This document shows positions 1 to 8,126 of a stretch of DNA of 50,683 nt, one piece after another (position 1 is the first letter of the stretch; each line of letters opens with the position of its first letter). The position numbers and the translations under genes are program-made. A model generated the notes under the pieces. The model searched no databases. It was not told where the DNA came from and worked only from the letters and a program-made list of their open reading frames with translations. Source of the DNA: Candidatus Sordicultor fermentans (lineage in GTDB: Bacteria > Atribacterota > Atribacteria > Atribacterales > Caldatribacteriaceae); contig DGDO01000021.1 in NCBI GenBank assembly GCA_002385475.1, positions 1 to 50,683 of the forward strand. The letters run 5' to 3'.

Positions 1-62
1 GCATCTATATGGGCCATTATTCCTATGTTTCGTGTTTTCTCTAATTGTACTTTTCTAGGCAC
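1..62 (-). CDS. fusA: Elongation factor G, N-terminal fragment (runs off left edge)
   Basis: Only the first 20 or so codons are in the window. Read on the minus strand from a GTG at 60-62 they give a short basic lead followed by RNIGIMAHIDA, the conserved start of the EF-G GTPase domain just before its P-loop. A strong SD sequence (AAGGAGG, about 70-76) precedes the GTG. EF-G drives ribosome translocation with GTP. It follows rpsG by about 60 bases, the usual rpsL-rpsG-fusA order, and is probably co-transcribed from the promoter near 1300. Confidence 0.9.
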   Translation of the reverse strand, partial: MPRKVQLEKTRNIGIMAHID

Positions 63-124
63 AATATTTCCTCCTTCCTAAATATGTGTCCCCTCTTGCA
101 TCTTTTAGCATTCTACTTGTAGAA

Positions 125-595
125 CTACCATCTATAGTGAGCAAAAGCTTTGTTTGCCTCAGCCATTTTATGCGTTTCTTCTCTCTTTTTAACTGCTCCA
201 CCTGTTCCATTAGCTGCATCCATTATCTCTTGAGCTAATTTATCTACCATATCTCTTCCCGGTCGCCCCTGAGCATAGCTAACCAACCAGCGCAACCCCA
301 GACTTTTGCTCCTATCTGGCCTGACTTCCATAGGAACCTGGTAGTTCGCCCCTCCCACTCGACGGGGTCTTACTTCTATAAGGGGCATTACATTGTTTAA
401 AGCCTGGGACAAAACATCCATAGGGTCCCTTTTGGTTTTGTCTCTTATTGTTTCAAAAGCCCCGTAAACAATTTTTTCCGCCACACTTTTCTTTCCTGAC
501 CGCATAACTTTATTAATCAAACAAGCTACGTCTACATTATTGTAGACTGGATCAGGAGGTGTCTTTCTTTTAGGAACTGGACCTTTCCTGGGCAA
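125..595 (-). CDS. rpsG: 30S ribosomal protein S7
   Basis: S7 binds the 3' major domain of 16S rRNA and nucleates assembly of the small-subunit head. The protein carries the family hallmarks PRKGPVPKR near the N-terminus, KKSVAEKIVYGAF, and EVRPRRVGGANYQVP in the middle. The open frame runs further upstream, but I place the start at the TTG at 593-595: GAGGAGGTGA sits a few bases before it, and this gives 156 residues, the normal bacterial length. The upstream extension overlaps rpsL and looks unlike S7. It sits between rpsL and fusA in the conserved str order. Confidence 0.96.
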   Translation of the reverse strand: MPRKGPVPKRKTPPDPVYNNVDVACLINKVMRSGKKSVAEKIVYGAFETIRDKTKRDPMDVLSQALNNVMPLIEVRPRRVGGANYQVPMEVRPDRSKSLGLRWLVSYAQGRPGRDMVDKLAQEIMDAANGTGGAVKKREETHKMAEANKAFAHYRW

Positions 596-608
596 CTTCT
601 TCACCTCC

Positions 609-983
609 TCAAGATTTGGGCTTTTTAGCTCCATACTTGGAGCGAGCTTGTTTTCTATTTTCCACTCCCGCAGTATCCATAGTCCCCCGGACAACGTGAT
701 ACCGAACCCCGGGCAAATCCTTTACTCTCCCTCCTCTAATGAGGACAATGGAATGCTCCTGCAGATTATGCCCGATACCAGGAATATAAGCGGTAACTTC
801 TATTCCATTGGTAAGCCTCACCCGGGCCACTTTACGTAAAGCCGAATTAGGCTTTTTAGGAGTGATAGTCCACACTCTGGTACAAACCCCTCTTTTTTGA
901 GGGGAGTTTTTCAAAGCTGGAGCACTACTTTTCTTTTTGGGTTGTTTTCTACCCTGCCTTACCAGTTGATTAACAGTTGGCAT
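609..983 (-). CDS. rpsL: 30S ribosomal protein S12
   Basis: S12 lies at the decoding centre and is the classic site of streptomycin-resistance mutations. The sequence starts MPTVNQLVRQGR and contains the near-invariant TPKKPNSALRKVARVRL and the PGIGHNLQEHS and GGRVKDLPGVRYH blocks. The lysine in TPKKPNSALRK is the wild-type residue linked to streptomycin sensitivity in other bacteria. Length (124 aa) is normal. An ATG follows GGGAGG. The gene is 18 bases after the L7Ae-like gene and 13 bases before the chosen rpsG start, so the three should share a transcript. Confidence 0.97.
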   Translation of the reverse strand: MPTVNQLVRQGRKQPKKKSSAPALKNSPQKRGVCTRVWTITPKKPNSALRKVARVRLTNGIEVTAYIPGIGHNLQEHSIVLIRGGRVKDLPGVRYHVVRGTMDTAGVENRKQARSKYGAKKPKS

Positions 984-1001
984 TTTATTCCTCCCTTATT
1001 C

Positions 1002-1250
1002 TTAATCTTCAACAATAGCTGCACAAGAAGCCTCTATTTCTATACCACAGGCTAATCCTAAATCTTTAGCCAGAGGCACATATTCCCAGGGTATTTCTCT
1101 TTCTTTCAAAATACCGATTAATTCTTTTTGCACTTCTTCATCCACATCACGAGCCAAAAAAACTTTCTTCGCCATATTTTTCTTTATTGCTCTTTCGGTT
1201 TCTCGCTTCCCCACCACTATTTTTTTATTTCTCAACTCCTCTATACTCAA
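1002..1250 (-). CDS. L7Ae/L30e-family RNA-binding protein (YbxF-like)
   Basis: This 82-aa protein has the compact L7Ae fold signature: KIVVGKRETERAIKK, a hydrophobic strand (KKVFLARDVD), and a C-terminal CGIEIEASCAAIV block like the L7Ae/L30e C-terminus. L7Ae-like proteins bind kink-turn RNA. In Firmicutes and Thermotogae the YbxF-type copy lies just before rpsL, as here. Translation appears to start at a TTG (1248-1250) behind a GGGGGTG stretch. It is the first gene after the promoter at 1278-1306, leaving a leader of about 20 bases. Its exact role in bacteria is not firmly established. Confidence 0.88.
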   Translation of the reverse strand: MSIEELRNKKIVVGKRETERAIKKNMAKKVFLARDVDEEVQKELIGILKEREIPWEYVPLAKDLGLACGIEIEASCAAIVED

Positions 1251-1784
1251 AAATACACCCCCAAAAGCAACGGAGCAATTTTAGCAACATTTGTAGAACC
1301 TGTCAACTGTTTCCAGGCTATGATTACAAACTATCGCAGGAGTATTTTTATTTTTCTCTTCTACGTAGAGCTTAAACCCCCTCCATATGGCCTCAGGTAG
1401 TATATCATCTCTAAATGAAAAATTCCAGCTCACCCAGGAAAAGTCTTTTAGTTAAACTCTCCGGGGAAATCGATAGCTGGCTTTTTATTGTCCCAGAGCA
1501 AAAGAGAAAATTTTGACCGCTTTGAGGAAAATCCTTCTTACAGAAGGTAATTCTTTTCCAAAAAGAAGATGCGGAACTCCTCTTCTTTCCCTCGCCCTTG
1601 CCAGCACCTCCGGTGTTTTTGAGGAGGATTTTCTCCCGAGGCCAGCTTACTAAAACATAATAATGCTTGGCTATTATTCAAAGGCGCTTCTATTAAACTA
1701 GAAGCCCTCTAAAGCAAAAAATAGAAAGAGTAATTTAATCAAATATCGGATTCAATAAACTTAGTAAAAACATAAAACCCTAAG
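1251..1784. other. Intergenic region between acyltransferase and L7Ae-like gene
   Basis: This 534-base gap holds the promoter at 1278-1306. A second possible extended -10 (TGATATACT on the minus strand, near 1400-1408) lies upstream without a clear -35. Between about 1416 and 1670 both strands show open stretches of 30 to 80 codons broken by stops, with gene-like base composition. I could not match any of them to a family. This may be a decayed gene. Confidence 0.5.
1278..1306 (-). promoter_or_regulatory. Sigma-70-type promoter for L7Ae-like/rpsL/rpsG/fusA
   Basis: On the minus strand TTGACA (1301-1306) and TAAAAT (1278-1283) are separated by 17 bases. This is a full consensus -35 and a 5/6 -10. 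Transcription should start near 1270, about 20 bases before the TTG of the L7Ae-like gene. Confidence 0.8.
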
Positions 1785-2873
1785 TTAATCACTCCATTGG
1801 TGATAAAACCAGTTCCACTGCTCGGGATATTGGAGAATGAACTCTCCTAAAACCTGATTGCAGAGAGTCGTTCCCCGAACAATATTTTCCCGATGAGAAG
1901 GAGCAGAAGGCCACTCCAGGGGAGGAAGAAAAGTAATTCGATGCTTCATTTCTTCTTCCTCGCGGATGATGAAAGCCGGGATAATCGGACTCCCTAATCG
2001 AAGATGCAAAACAGCCGGGGTAGCAGGAGAAGGTGCTTCCCGACCTAAAAAGTTGCAAACCACTCCTCCTGAAGCACGCTGATCAGCCAGTACCCCCAAT
2101 ATTTTCCCCTGCCGCAAGATTGAGCGAACTGGAAGCATATTAGTCCGCTCTACTAACTCGATATTCATGGCCAGTCTCAGCTCTTCTGCAAATCTCCGAA
2201 GAGCTGGAACCGACGGAGAATTAACCAGAGCAGTAACAGGGTAACCCTGACTTCCCAACCAGGCTCCTAAAAGTTCCCAGTTTCCTAAATGAGCAGTTAG
2301 TAAAATTACTCCTCGCCCCCGGGATAGAGCTTCTTTTAAAAATTCTTCTCCCTCTACCTCTTCTATTAAAGAATCCAGCACCTCACTCCCTTTCTTTTTC
2401 AGGAGCATCACCTCCATAATAGATAGAGCAAAGTGGCGAAATACCTGCTGAATATGGCGATTAACCTCTAAATCATCTTCCTCCCCCATAACCTGCATCC
2501 ACTGGATTTTAGCCACCTGCGTGCCGGAGAAGCGATAACATAGATCCCCCAGAAAAAAAGCAAGCTTTTTGATAAGCGTCGGGGGAAGAACTGAAACCAG
2601 ACTCTCCAGCACCCCAAGGAGAAAGGGAGTCCCTACTCGCTCCAGTAACCACTTTCCCGGTTCAAATGATTTAGATTTTCTTTTCCGCTCAGGTGTTTCT
2701 AATTTTCTTCTTAATCCCCGGTTACTTTCCCCACCATTAATTTGCACCTCGCTGAAAGGATAAAAAGGCTCTTGTTTATATAAATTCTCCCCCACTGGAT
2801 TCGATGATTTCCTGGCAACAAGATTGAGCCGTTTCATTTTTCTAAATTCTAAAGATTCTTTATCCAGAACCAT
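1785..2873 (-). CDS. Lipid A biosynthesis-type lysophospholipid acyltransferase (LpxL/HtrB family)
   Basis: The 362-aa product matches the Lip_A_acyltrans family, which adds secondary acyl chains to lipid A or related lipids at the inner membrane. The catalytic HX4E motif is visible as HLGNWE inside GVILLTAHLGNWELLGAWL. A later block with DQRASGGVVCNFLGREA fits the conserved region around the family's second acidic motif, and a C-terminal WNWFYHQW block is typical. The first 60-75 residues are charged and not membrane-like, an extension compared with the usual ~300 aa. An ATG follows AGGAGG by 12 bases; an internal start after the extension is possible. The gene lies between rpoC and the L7Ae-like gene, where ribosomal genes normally follow directly, and has its own promoter near 3100. 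It implies an outer membrane. The exact lipid acceptor is unknown. Confidence 0.85.
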   Translation of the reverse strand: MVLDKESLEFRKMKRLNLVARKSSNPVGENLYKQEPFYPFSEVQINGGESNRGLRRKLETPERKRKSKSFEPGKWLLERVGTPFLLGVLESLVSVLPPTLIKKLAFFLGDLCYRFSGTQVAKIQWMQVMGEEDDLEVNRHIQQVFRHFALSIMEVMLLKKKGSEVLDSLIEEVEGEEFLKEALSRGRGVILLTAHLGNWELLGAWLGSQGYPVTALVNSPSVPALRRFAEELRLAMNIELVERTNMLPVRSILRQGKILGVLADQRASGGVVCNFLGREAPSPATPAVLHLRLGSPIIPAFIIREEEEMKHRITFLPPLEWPSAPSHRENIVRGTTLCNQVLGEFILQYPEQWNWFYHQWSD

Positions 2874-3093
2874 AATAAACCGCTACCTCCTGGATATTCT
2901 TGCTTTACAAAGTACTATTGCCTCTTAAAGAGAGTTAAAAACGCAGGATTACCGCAGATTTTCCCCGGTGCTATCCTTTCAATTCTCTTTCTGTATTTTA
3001 CGTTTTTGATTTGTTTCCGTTTTCTTACCTTTTGTATCCGGGTTCTTTCTCAGTAGGCTCCAACAGAGTTAATCCCACAGTTATATATAAATT

Positions 3094-3122
3094 ATTATAT
3101 GAGGGCCACAGACCTTTGCAAA
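3094..3122 (-). promoter_or_regulatory. Probable promoter for the acyltransferase gene
   Basis: On the minus strand TTTGCA (3117-3122) and a perfect TATAAT (3094-3099) are 17 bases apart, just past the end of rpoC. The leader to the acyltransferase ATG would be about 215 bases. Confidence 0.55.
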
Positions 3123-3140
3123 CCCCTGAAAACGTGATTT

Positions 3141-3167
3141 GCCGGGGAAACCCTAACTTTCCCCGGC
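3141..3167 (-). terminator. Stem-loop spanning the rpoC stop codon
   Basis: Arms GCCGGGGAAA (3141-3150) and TTTCCCCGGC (3158-3167) are perfect 10-bp complements with a 7-base loop that contains the end of the rpoC stop codon. No T-run follows on either strand, so it is not a textbook intrinsic terminator. It could be a pause, 3'-end stabilising or attenuating structure before the next promoter. Confidence 0.5.
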
Positions 3168-6100
3168 ATCGTCAAAGTAGCCTTGATCCAAATTGTATTC
3201 CACTTCTTCTTCTTCAAATGATTCTTTTGCTCCCATCAATTCCCACACATCCAGGCTTTCCTCATTCAATTTTTCTCCTCTTATTCTTTCTTTCTCTTCT
3301 GCCTCAGTAGAAAGACGGATGTGTCTGTATTTGCTAAAGCCAGTGCCAGCAGGGATAGCTTTTCCAATGATTACATTTTCTTTAAGACCAATCAGTTCAT
3401 CAACTTTGCCCTTGATGGCTGCATCCGCTAAAACGTGGGTAGTCTGCTGAAAAGAAGCGGCGGAAAGAAAACTATCTACTGCTAAAGAAGCTTTGGTGAT
3501 TCCCAAAACCACCGGCCTTCCAGTGGCTACCTGCTTCAACCCTGGTAAATACAATATTTCTTCTACCAGGCTTTTGATTTCTTTATCTTCATCCGGCTCT
3601 CGGATGAGAAGAAATCCTATATTATCTCCAGCAATTTTAACCACGTCATCTCGGTCGATTACCTGTCCGGCTTTCACCATTACCACTCCATCACTACCGG
3701 ATACAATATCTTGAGCTATCACTTTACCCACTATTTCCTTTTCCAAAAGCTCTATCAATCTACCTTCTATGGAGAAAAATCGACCATCAGAGAGAGGGAT
3801 TTCTTTTACCCCCTCACTAACTAATCGACGAGCTATGCCTCTGCTTATCGCCTGTCCAGCCTGAACAATAACTTCACCATTTTGAGGACTGATTACATCC
3901 TCAGCTACTTCCTTTCCCAGAATTTCTTCTCTTAAAGCCTTAACTAAACTTTCTTTGATAGGAAAAACTTTAACATCCTTCCACACTACTACCTTCTCAA
4001 CTCCATGTTCATCAAGTAGTTCAACAGTTTCATTATCTAATCGGGTATCAGCTGGAAGAAGTACTTCCCCGCTCTGGGGGTCGACAACTTCTTCAGCCAG
4101 TATTGATCCGCGAAGTTTCTCCCAGATAGATTTATCCCTTGCTTTTAATTTAATTGGCCCCATCTCCGCTATCCGGTCTATAGCTTCTGGCTTTAACGAT
4201 TCACCAGCTTTTAGTAAAACTTTACCTTCTGATGTTTTGACTTCTTCTACGTTAATCTTATCTGCCAGCTCCAACCCCAGATTACGATAACCCCGGACCA
4301 CTCGAAGCAAACTACCTTTTCTCTCCACCAAGAAAGGCTTGCAATCAGAAGAGAGAATTAGCCGGATATCATCTTCATTGAGAATTTTGCCCTGGGGCAA
4401 TATAACCTCACCGGTCATATCCACTACTTCTTCCACTAAAACAGCATCAGTTAAGAAATCTTGTGCTTTTTCTATTAAAAGCTTATTTTCCTCTCCGATT
4501 TTCTTGTTTTCCTCTTCAAAATCTTCCAGAAATACCAGCTCCCCGGACAGAAGAGTAGTATCACCAGCATTCTCCACCATAACTTTATTGAGGTTAGCAA
4601 TCTGGCGAATAATAACTTCGATATGTTTATCATTAATACTCACTCCTTGCGAGATATAAACTGATTGAATCTCGCTGAGGAGGTATTCCTGTACCGCTTT
4701 AATACCCTTGATTCTCAATATGTCTCGAGGGTCAATAGGCCCTAAGGTAAGCCGATCCCCCGCCTGCACTCTTTCGCCCTCAGTTACACAAATCTTTACG
4801 TCCTGAGGGATAAGATAAGTACGCACCGATTGGTCTTCTTCTTCATCATCAGGAATAACGTGGATCTTTTTCTTCATTCCTACCGTTTCTATTTTTTCCA
4901 CTGTTCCATATACATCGGAAAGGACGGCGGCTTTCTTGGGCTTTCTCACCTCAAAAAGCTGCTCCACCCGAGGCAAACCCTGAGTGATATCTTCACCGGT
5001 AACTCGAATACCACCAGTATGGAAAGTACGCATGGTGAGCTGAGTCCCCGGCTCTCCAATTGATTGAGCAGCTATTATCCCTACCGCTTCTCCTATATCC
5101 ACCAATCGCCCGGTAGCTAAATTTCTACCATAACACCTCTGGCATACCCCGTAGCGAGTCCGGCAGGTAAGAGGTGATCTCACCAGGGCTTCCTTTATCT
5201 CCCTTTCTTTAAACAAAGAGATTGCTTTTTCGTCAACTTCTTCTCCCGCGTGAACCAATATTTCTCCATTATTTTTATCTACTATATCTTTTAACGCTAC
5301 TCTTCCTAAAACTCTTTCTTCAAAAGATTCTATAAGGTGGTCATTTTCGTCTCGCAAATCAAAAAGCAGAACTCCTTCTTCCGTCCCACAATCCTCTTCC
5401 CTAACAATAACATCCTGAGCCACATCCACTAAACGGCGAGTAAGATAACCGGATTTAGAAGTCCGTAAAGCAGTATCAGCCAGACCTTTCCTTGCTCCGT
5501 GAGTAGAAATGAAATACTCCAGAACGCTCAACCCTTCTCGAAAATTGGCCTTTATGGGATATTCTATAATCCTTCCTGAGGGATCAGCCATCAATCCTCG
5601 CATACCAGATAGCTGGCTAACCTGGCGAATGCTTCCTCGAGCTCCCGACTTAGCCATCATGTTAACCGGGTTGAATTCATCCAGCTCTTCAAGGATAGCA
5701 TCAGCCACTTTATTAGAAGCATTAGTCCAGACGTCTATAACCTTCTGTTCTCTTTCTTCTTCGGTAATCAGCCCCTCAGCATAATGTTGATTGATTTCCT
5801 CCACCCGCCGGTTAGCTTCTTCAATGATACTCCACTTTTCAGGAGGAATTTCCAGATCTTGCACGCTGATGGTTGTTCCCGAACGGGTAGCAAAATGAAA
5901 ACCAGCCTTTTTAATCTTGTCTAACACGGTTACCGTAGCCTCGTTACCCAGCTTTCGATAACAGAGATCGGCAATTTCAGACAATTTCTTTTTAGTTACT
6001 GGTTCATTGTAATAAGGCATAGCATCGGGTAATAGCTCATTAAATATAGCTCTACCCAGAGTGGTTTCTTCTATTTCCGGGTATTTTTCACTAATTTCTC

Positions 6101-8108
6101 TAATTCTAATTGGTTCGTGTAAATCCAGGTTGCCAAGATTGTAAGTAATAAGAGCTTCATCTACATCTACAAAATATCTTCTACTTTCTCCGCCTCCCCA
6201 TAAAGTTAAATAGTAGCTACCCAACACCATATCCTGGGTAGGAACAGCAACGGGCTTACCGCTCGCTGGAGAAAGAACATTATGAGAAGAAAGCATGATA
6301 ATTTGCGATTCAGCCTGTGCTTCAGCAGAAAGAGGAACGTGTACCGCCATCTGGTCTCCATCAAAGTCAGCATTAAAAGCCGAACAGGCTAAGGGATGCA
6401 ATTGAATTGCATTACCTTCCACGAGAACAGGTTGAAAAGCCTGAATGCTCAATCGGTGAAGAGTAGGAGCTCTATTGAGTAGAACCGGATGTTCAGCTAT
6501 CACCTCTTCTAAAGCTGCCCATACTTCTTCATCCCTTGCTTTTTCTACCATCCTCTTGGCGCTTTTAATATTTTGGGCAAAGCCCCTATCCACTAACTTC
6601 TTCATAACAAAAGGCTTAAAAAGCTCCAGAGCCATTTTCTTGGGAATACCACACTGGTCAAAAGCCAGGCGAGGCCCGGAAACAATAACCGATCTTCCCG
6701 AATAGTCTACTCTTTTGCCCAGGAGGTTTTGTCTGAATCTTCCTTTTTTTCCTTTCAACATATCACTAAGTGACTTCAAAGGGCGATTGCCCGGCCCTAG
6801 AACCGGTCTACCTCTCCTACCATTATCAAAAAGGGCATCAACCGCTTCTTGCAACATCCTTTTTTCGTTCTTCACAATGATTTCTGGAGCACCCAACTGG
6901 AGAAGTCTCTTCAGGCGGTTATTTCGATTAATTACTCGTCTATAAAGGTCATTCAAGTCCGAGGTAGCGAACCTTCCTCCGTCCAGCTGCACCATAGGAC
7001 GCAAATCAGGAGGCAAAACGGGTATAGTCTCGAGAATCATCCATTCCGGACGATTACCCGATTTAGCAAAAGACTCCACTACCTGTAGTCTCTTGATAAG
7101 TTTTTTAGCCTTCTGGCCAGAAGCCTCCTTAAGTTCTTTGCGTAATTCTCGAGCTAACTGGTTTACATCAATATTGCTTAAAATTTCTCTTACCGCTTCT
7201 GCTCCTACCCCTGCTTTAAATGTGGAATCGTAGTGGGTGAACAACCGGGCCTCCGTTTCCAGTATTATCTGCGCTACCTTCAAACCCGTTTGCCCGGGAT
7301 CAATTACTATATAACAAGGTTCTTCCACTGTTTCGGATAAAGGAGTCTCCTCAAAGAGTCCACCAAAAATTTCTTGTAACTCTTTAACTTCCGACTCAGA
7401 AAGCTCATCTTCTCGCTGATAAGGAAATACTCGAATGTCTACTACCTCAAACTGGTCTTCTTCTACTTCTTCCACGGTGAAACTTTCCTTATATTTGGAG
7501 CGATAACGAGTATATTCTTTAACACTCAGCCGATCTCCAATGGTAAAAGGAAGGCTGTAAACTTCTGCAATCCGGTAAGCAGGTTCAGCTTTAAAATTGG
7601 GATCATAGTTAGAATAGATTTTATACTCTATATCCCGGATGGTAGACCCTGCTTCCAAATCAGTAGAGCCCGGCTCTACTACTTTATAACAATCTTCTCT
7701 TTTCCGGCCCGAGGCAAAGTACAGTACTTTTTCCAGATTTTTAGGTAAAATCCCTAAAATAAGAGCCATTTTACTGGGAATACTTTTAAAATACCAGATA
7801 TGGGAAACCGGAGCAGCTAATTCGATGTGTCCCAATCTCTCTCTTCTTACTGAAGAACGAGTTATTTCCACTCCACAGCGGTCACATACTACTCCTCTAT
7901 CTCTTACTCTTTTATACTTCCCACAATAGCATTCCCAATCTCTAGTAGGTCCAAATATTTTCTCACAGAAAAGTCCATCTCTTTCTGGTTTCAGAGTTCG
8001 ATAGTTTATAGTTTCAGGTTTTTTTACTTCTCCGTGAGACCATTTACGAATTTCTTCTGGAGAAGCCAATTTAATTTGGATAGCACCTAAATCATTAACG
8101 TCTATCAA
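3153..8108 (-). CDS. rpoC: DNA-directed RNA polymerase subunit beta'
   Basis: This is the catalytic large subunit of RNA polymerase. Visible in order are the N-terminal zinc finger (CYCGKYK...VVCDRCG, about residues 60-80), the Mg-binding NADFDGDQMAVHVPLS loop, the trigger-loop block MRTFHTGG (about 1020-1030), and the late LGITKASLAVDSFLSAASFQQTT and ENVIIGKAIPAGTGF blocks. At 1651 aa it is far longer than most. The excess lies mainly in about residues 1210-1510, between GELVFLEDFEEEN and VATGRPVVLGITKAS, and consists of degenerate repeats of the form 'AEdVvdp-GEVlv-AG'. One further copy at about 936 is shared by many bacteria. The E. coli-type insert inside the trigger loop is absent. The start is a TTG (8106-8108) behind AGGAGGAG, 18 bases after rpoB. 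Confidence 0.98.
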   Translation of the reverse strand: MIDVNDLGAIQIKLASPEEIRKWSHGEVKKPETINYRTLKPERDGLFCEKIFGPTRDWECYCGKYKRVRDRGVVCDRCGVEITRSSVRRERLGHIELAAPVSHIWYFKSIPSKMALILGILPKNLEKVLYFASGRKREDCYKVVEPGSTDLEAGSTIRDIEYKIYSNYDPNFKAEPAYRIAEVYSLPFTIGDRLSVKEYTRYRSKYKESFTVEEVEEDQFEVVDIRVFPYQREDELSESEVKELQEIFGGLFEETPLSETVEEPCYIVIDPGQTGLKVAQIILETEARLFTHYDSTFKAGVGAEAVREILSNIDVNQLARELRKELKEASGQKAKKLIKRLQVVESFAKSGNRPEWMILETIPVLPPDLRPMVQLDGGRFATSDLNDLYRRVINRNNRLKRLLQLGAPEIIVKNEKRMLQEAVDALFDNGRRGRPVLGPGNRPLKSLSDMLKGKKGRFRQNLLGKRVDYSGRSVIVSGPRLAFDQCGIPKKMALELFKPFVMKKLVDRGFAQNIKSAKRMVEKARDEEVWAALEEVIAEHPVLLNRAPTLHRLSIQAFQPVLVEGNAIQLHPLACSAFNADFDGDQMAVHVPLSAEAQAESQIIMLSSHNVLSPASGKPVAVPTQDMVLGSYYLTLWGGGESRRYFVDVDEALITYNLGNLDLHEPIRIREISEKYPEIEETTLGRAIFNELLPDAMPYYNEPVTKKKLSEIADLCYRKLGNEATVTVLDKIKKAGFHFATRSGTTISVQDLEIPPEKWSIIEEANRRVEEINQHYAEGLITEEEREQKVIDVWTNASNKVADAILEELDEFNPVNMMAKSGARGSIRQVSQLSGMRGLMADPSGRIIEYPIKANFREGLSVLEYFISTHGARKGLADTALRTSKSGYLTRRLVDVAQDVIVREEDCGTEEGVLLFDLRDENDHLIESFEERVLGRVALKDIVDKNNGEILVHAGEEVDEKAISLFKEREIKEALVRSPLTCRTRYGVCQRCYGRNLATGRLVDIGEAVGIIAAQSIGEPGTQLTMRTFHTGGIRVTGEDITQGLPRVEQLFEVRKPKKAAVLSDVYGTVEKIETVGMKKKIHVIPDDEEEDQSVRTYLIPQDVKICVTEGERVQAGDRLTLGPIDPRDILRIKGIKAVQEYLLSEIQSVYISQGVSINDKHIEVIIRQIANLNKVMVENAGDTTLLSGELVFLEDFEEENKKIGEENKLLIEKAQDFLTDAVLVEEVVDMTGEVILPQGKILNEDDIRLILSSDCKPFLVERKGSLLRVVRGYRNLGLELADKINVEEVKTSEGKVLLKAGESLKPEAIDRIAEMGPIKLKARDKSIWEKLRGSILAEEVVDPQSGEVLLPADTRLDNETVELLDEHGVEKVVVWKDVKVFPIKESLVKALREEILGKEVAEDVISPQNGEVIVQAGQAISRGIARRLVSEGVKEIPLSDGRFFSIEGRLIELLEKEIVGKVIAQDIVSGSDGVVMVKAGQVIDRDDVVKIAGDNIGFLLIREPDEDKEIKSLVEEILYLPGLKQVATGRPVVLGITKASLAVDSFLSAASFQQTTHVLADAAIKGKVDELIGLKENVIIGKAIPAGTGFSKYRHIRLSTEAEEKERIRGEKLNEESLDVWELMGAKESFEEEEVEYNLDQGYFDDAGES

Positions 8109-8126
8109 GGATTCTCCTCCTCTATT

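Noticed and set aside
596..694. Upstream extension of rpsG to an ATG at 694
   Set aside because: It overlaps rpsL, has no SD, and makes S7 33 residues too long; the TTG at 595 has an ideal SD and gives the normal 156 aa.
3193..7088. Several serine-rich plus-strand frames opposite rpoC
   Set aside because: Shadows of the rpoC reading frame; no ribosome sites and low-complexity composition.
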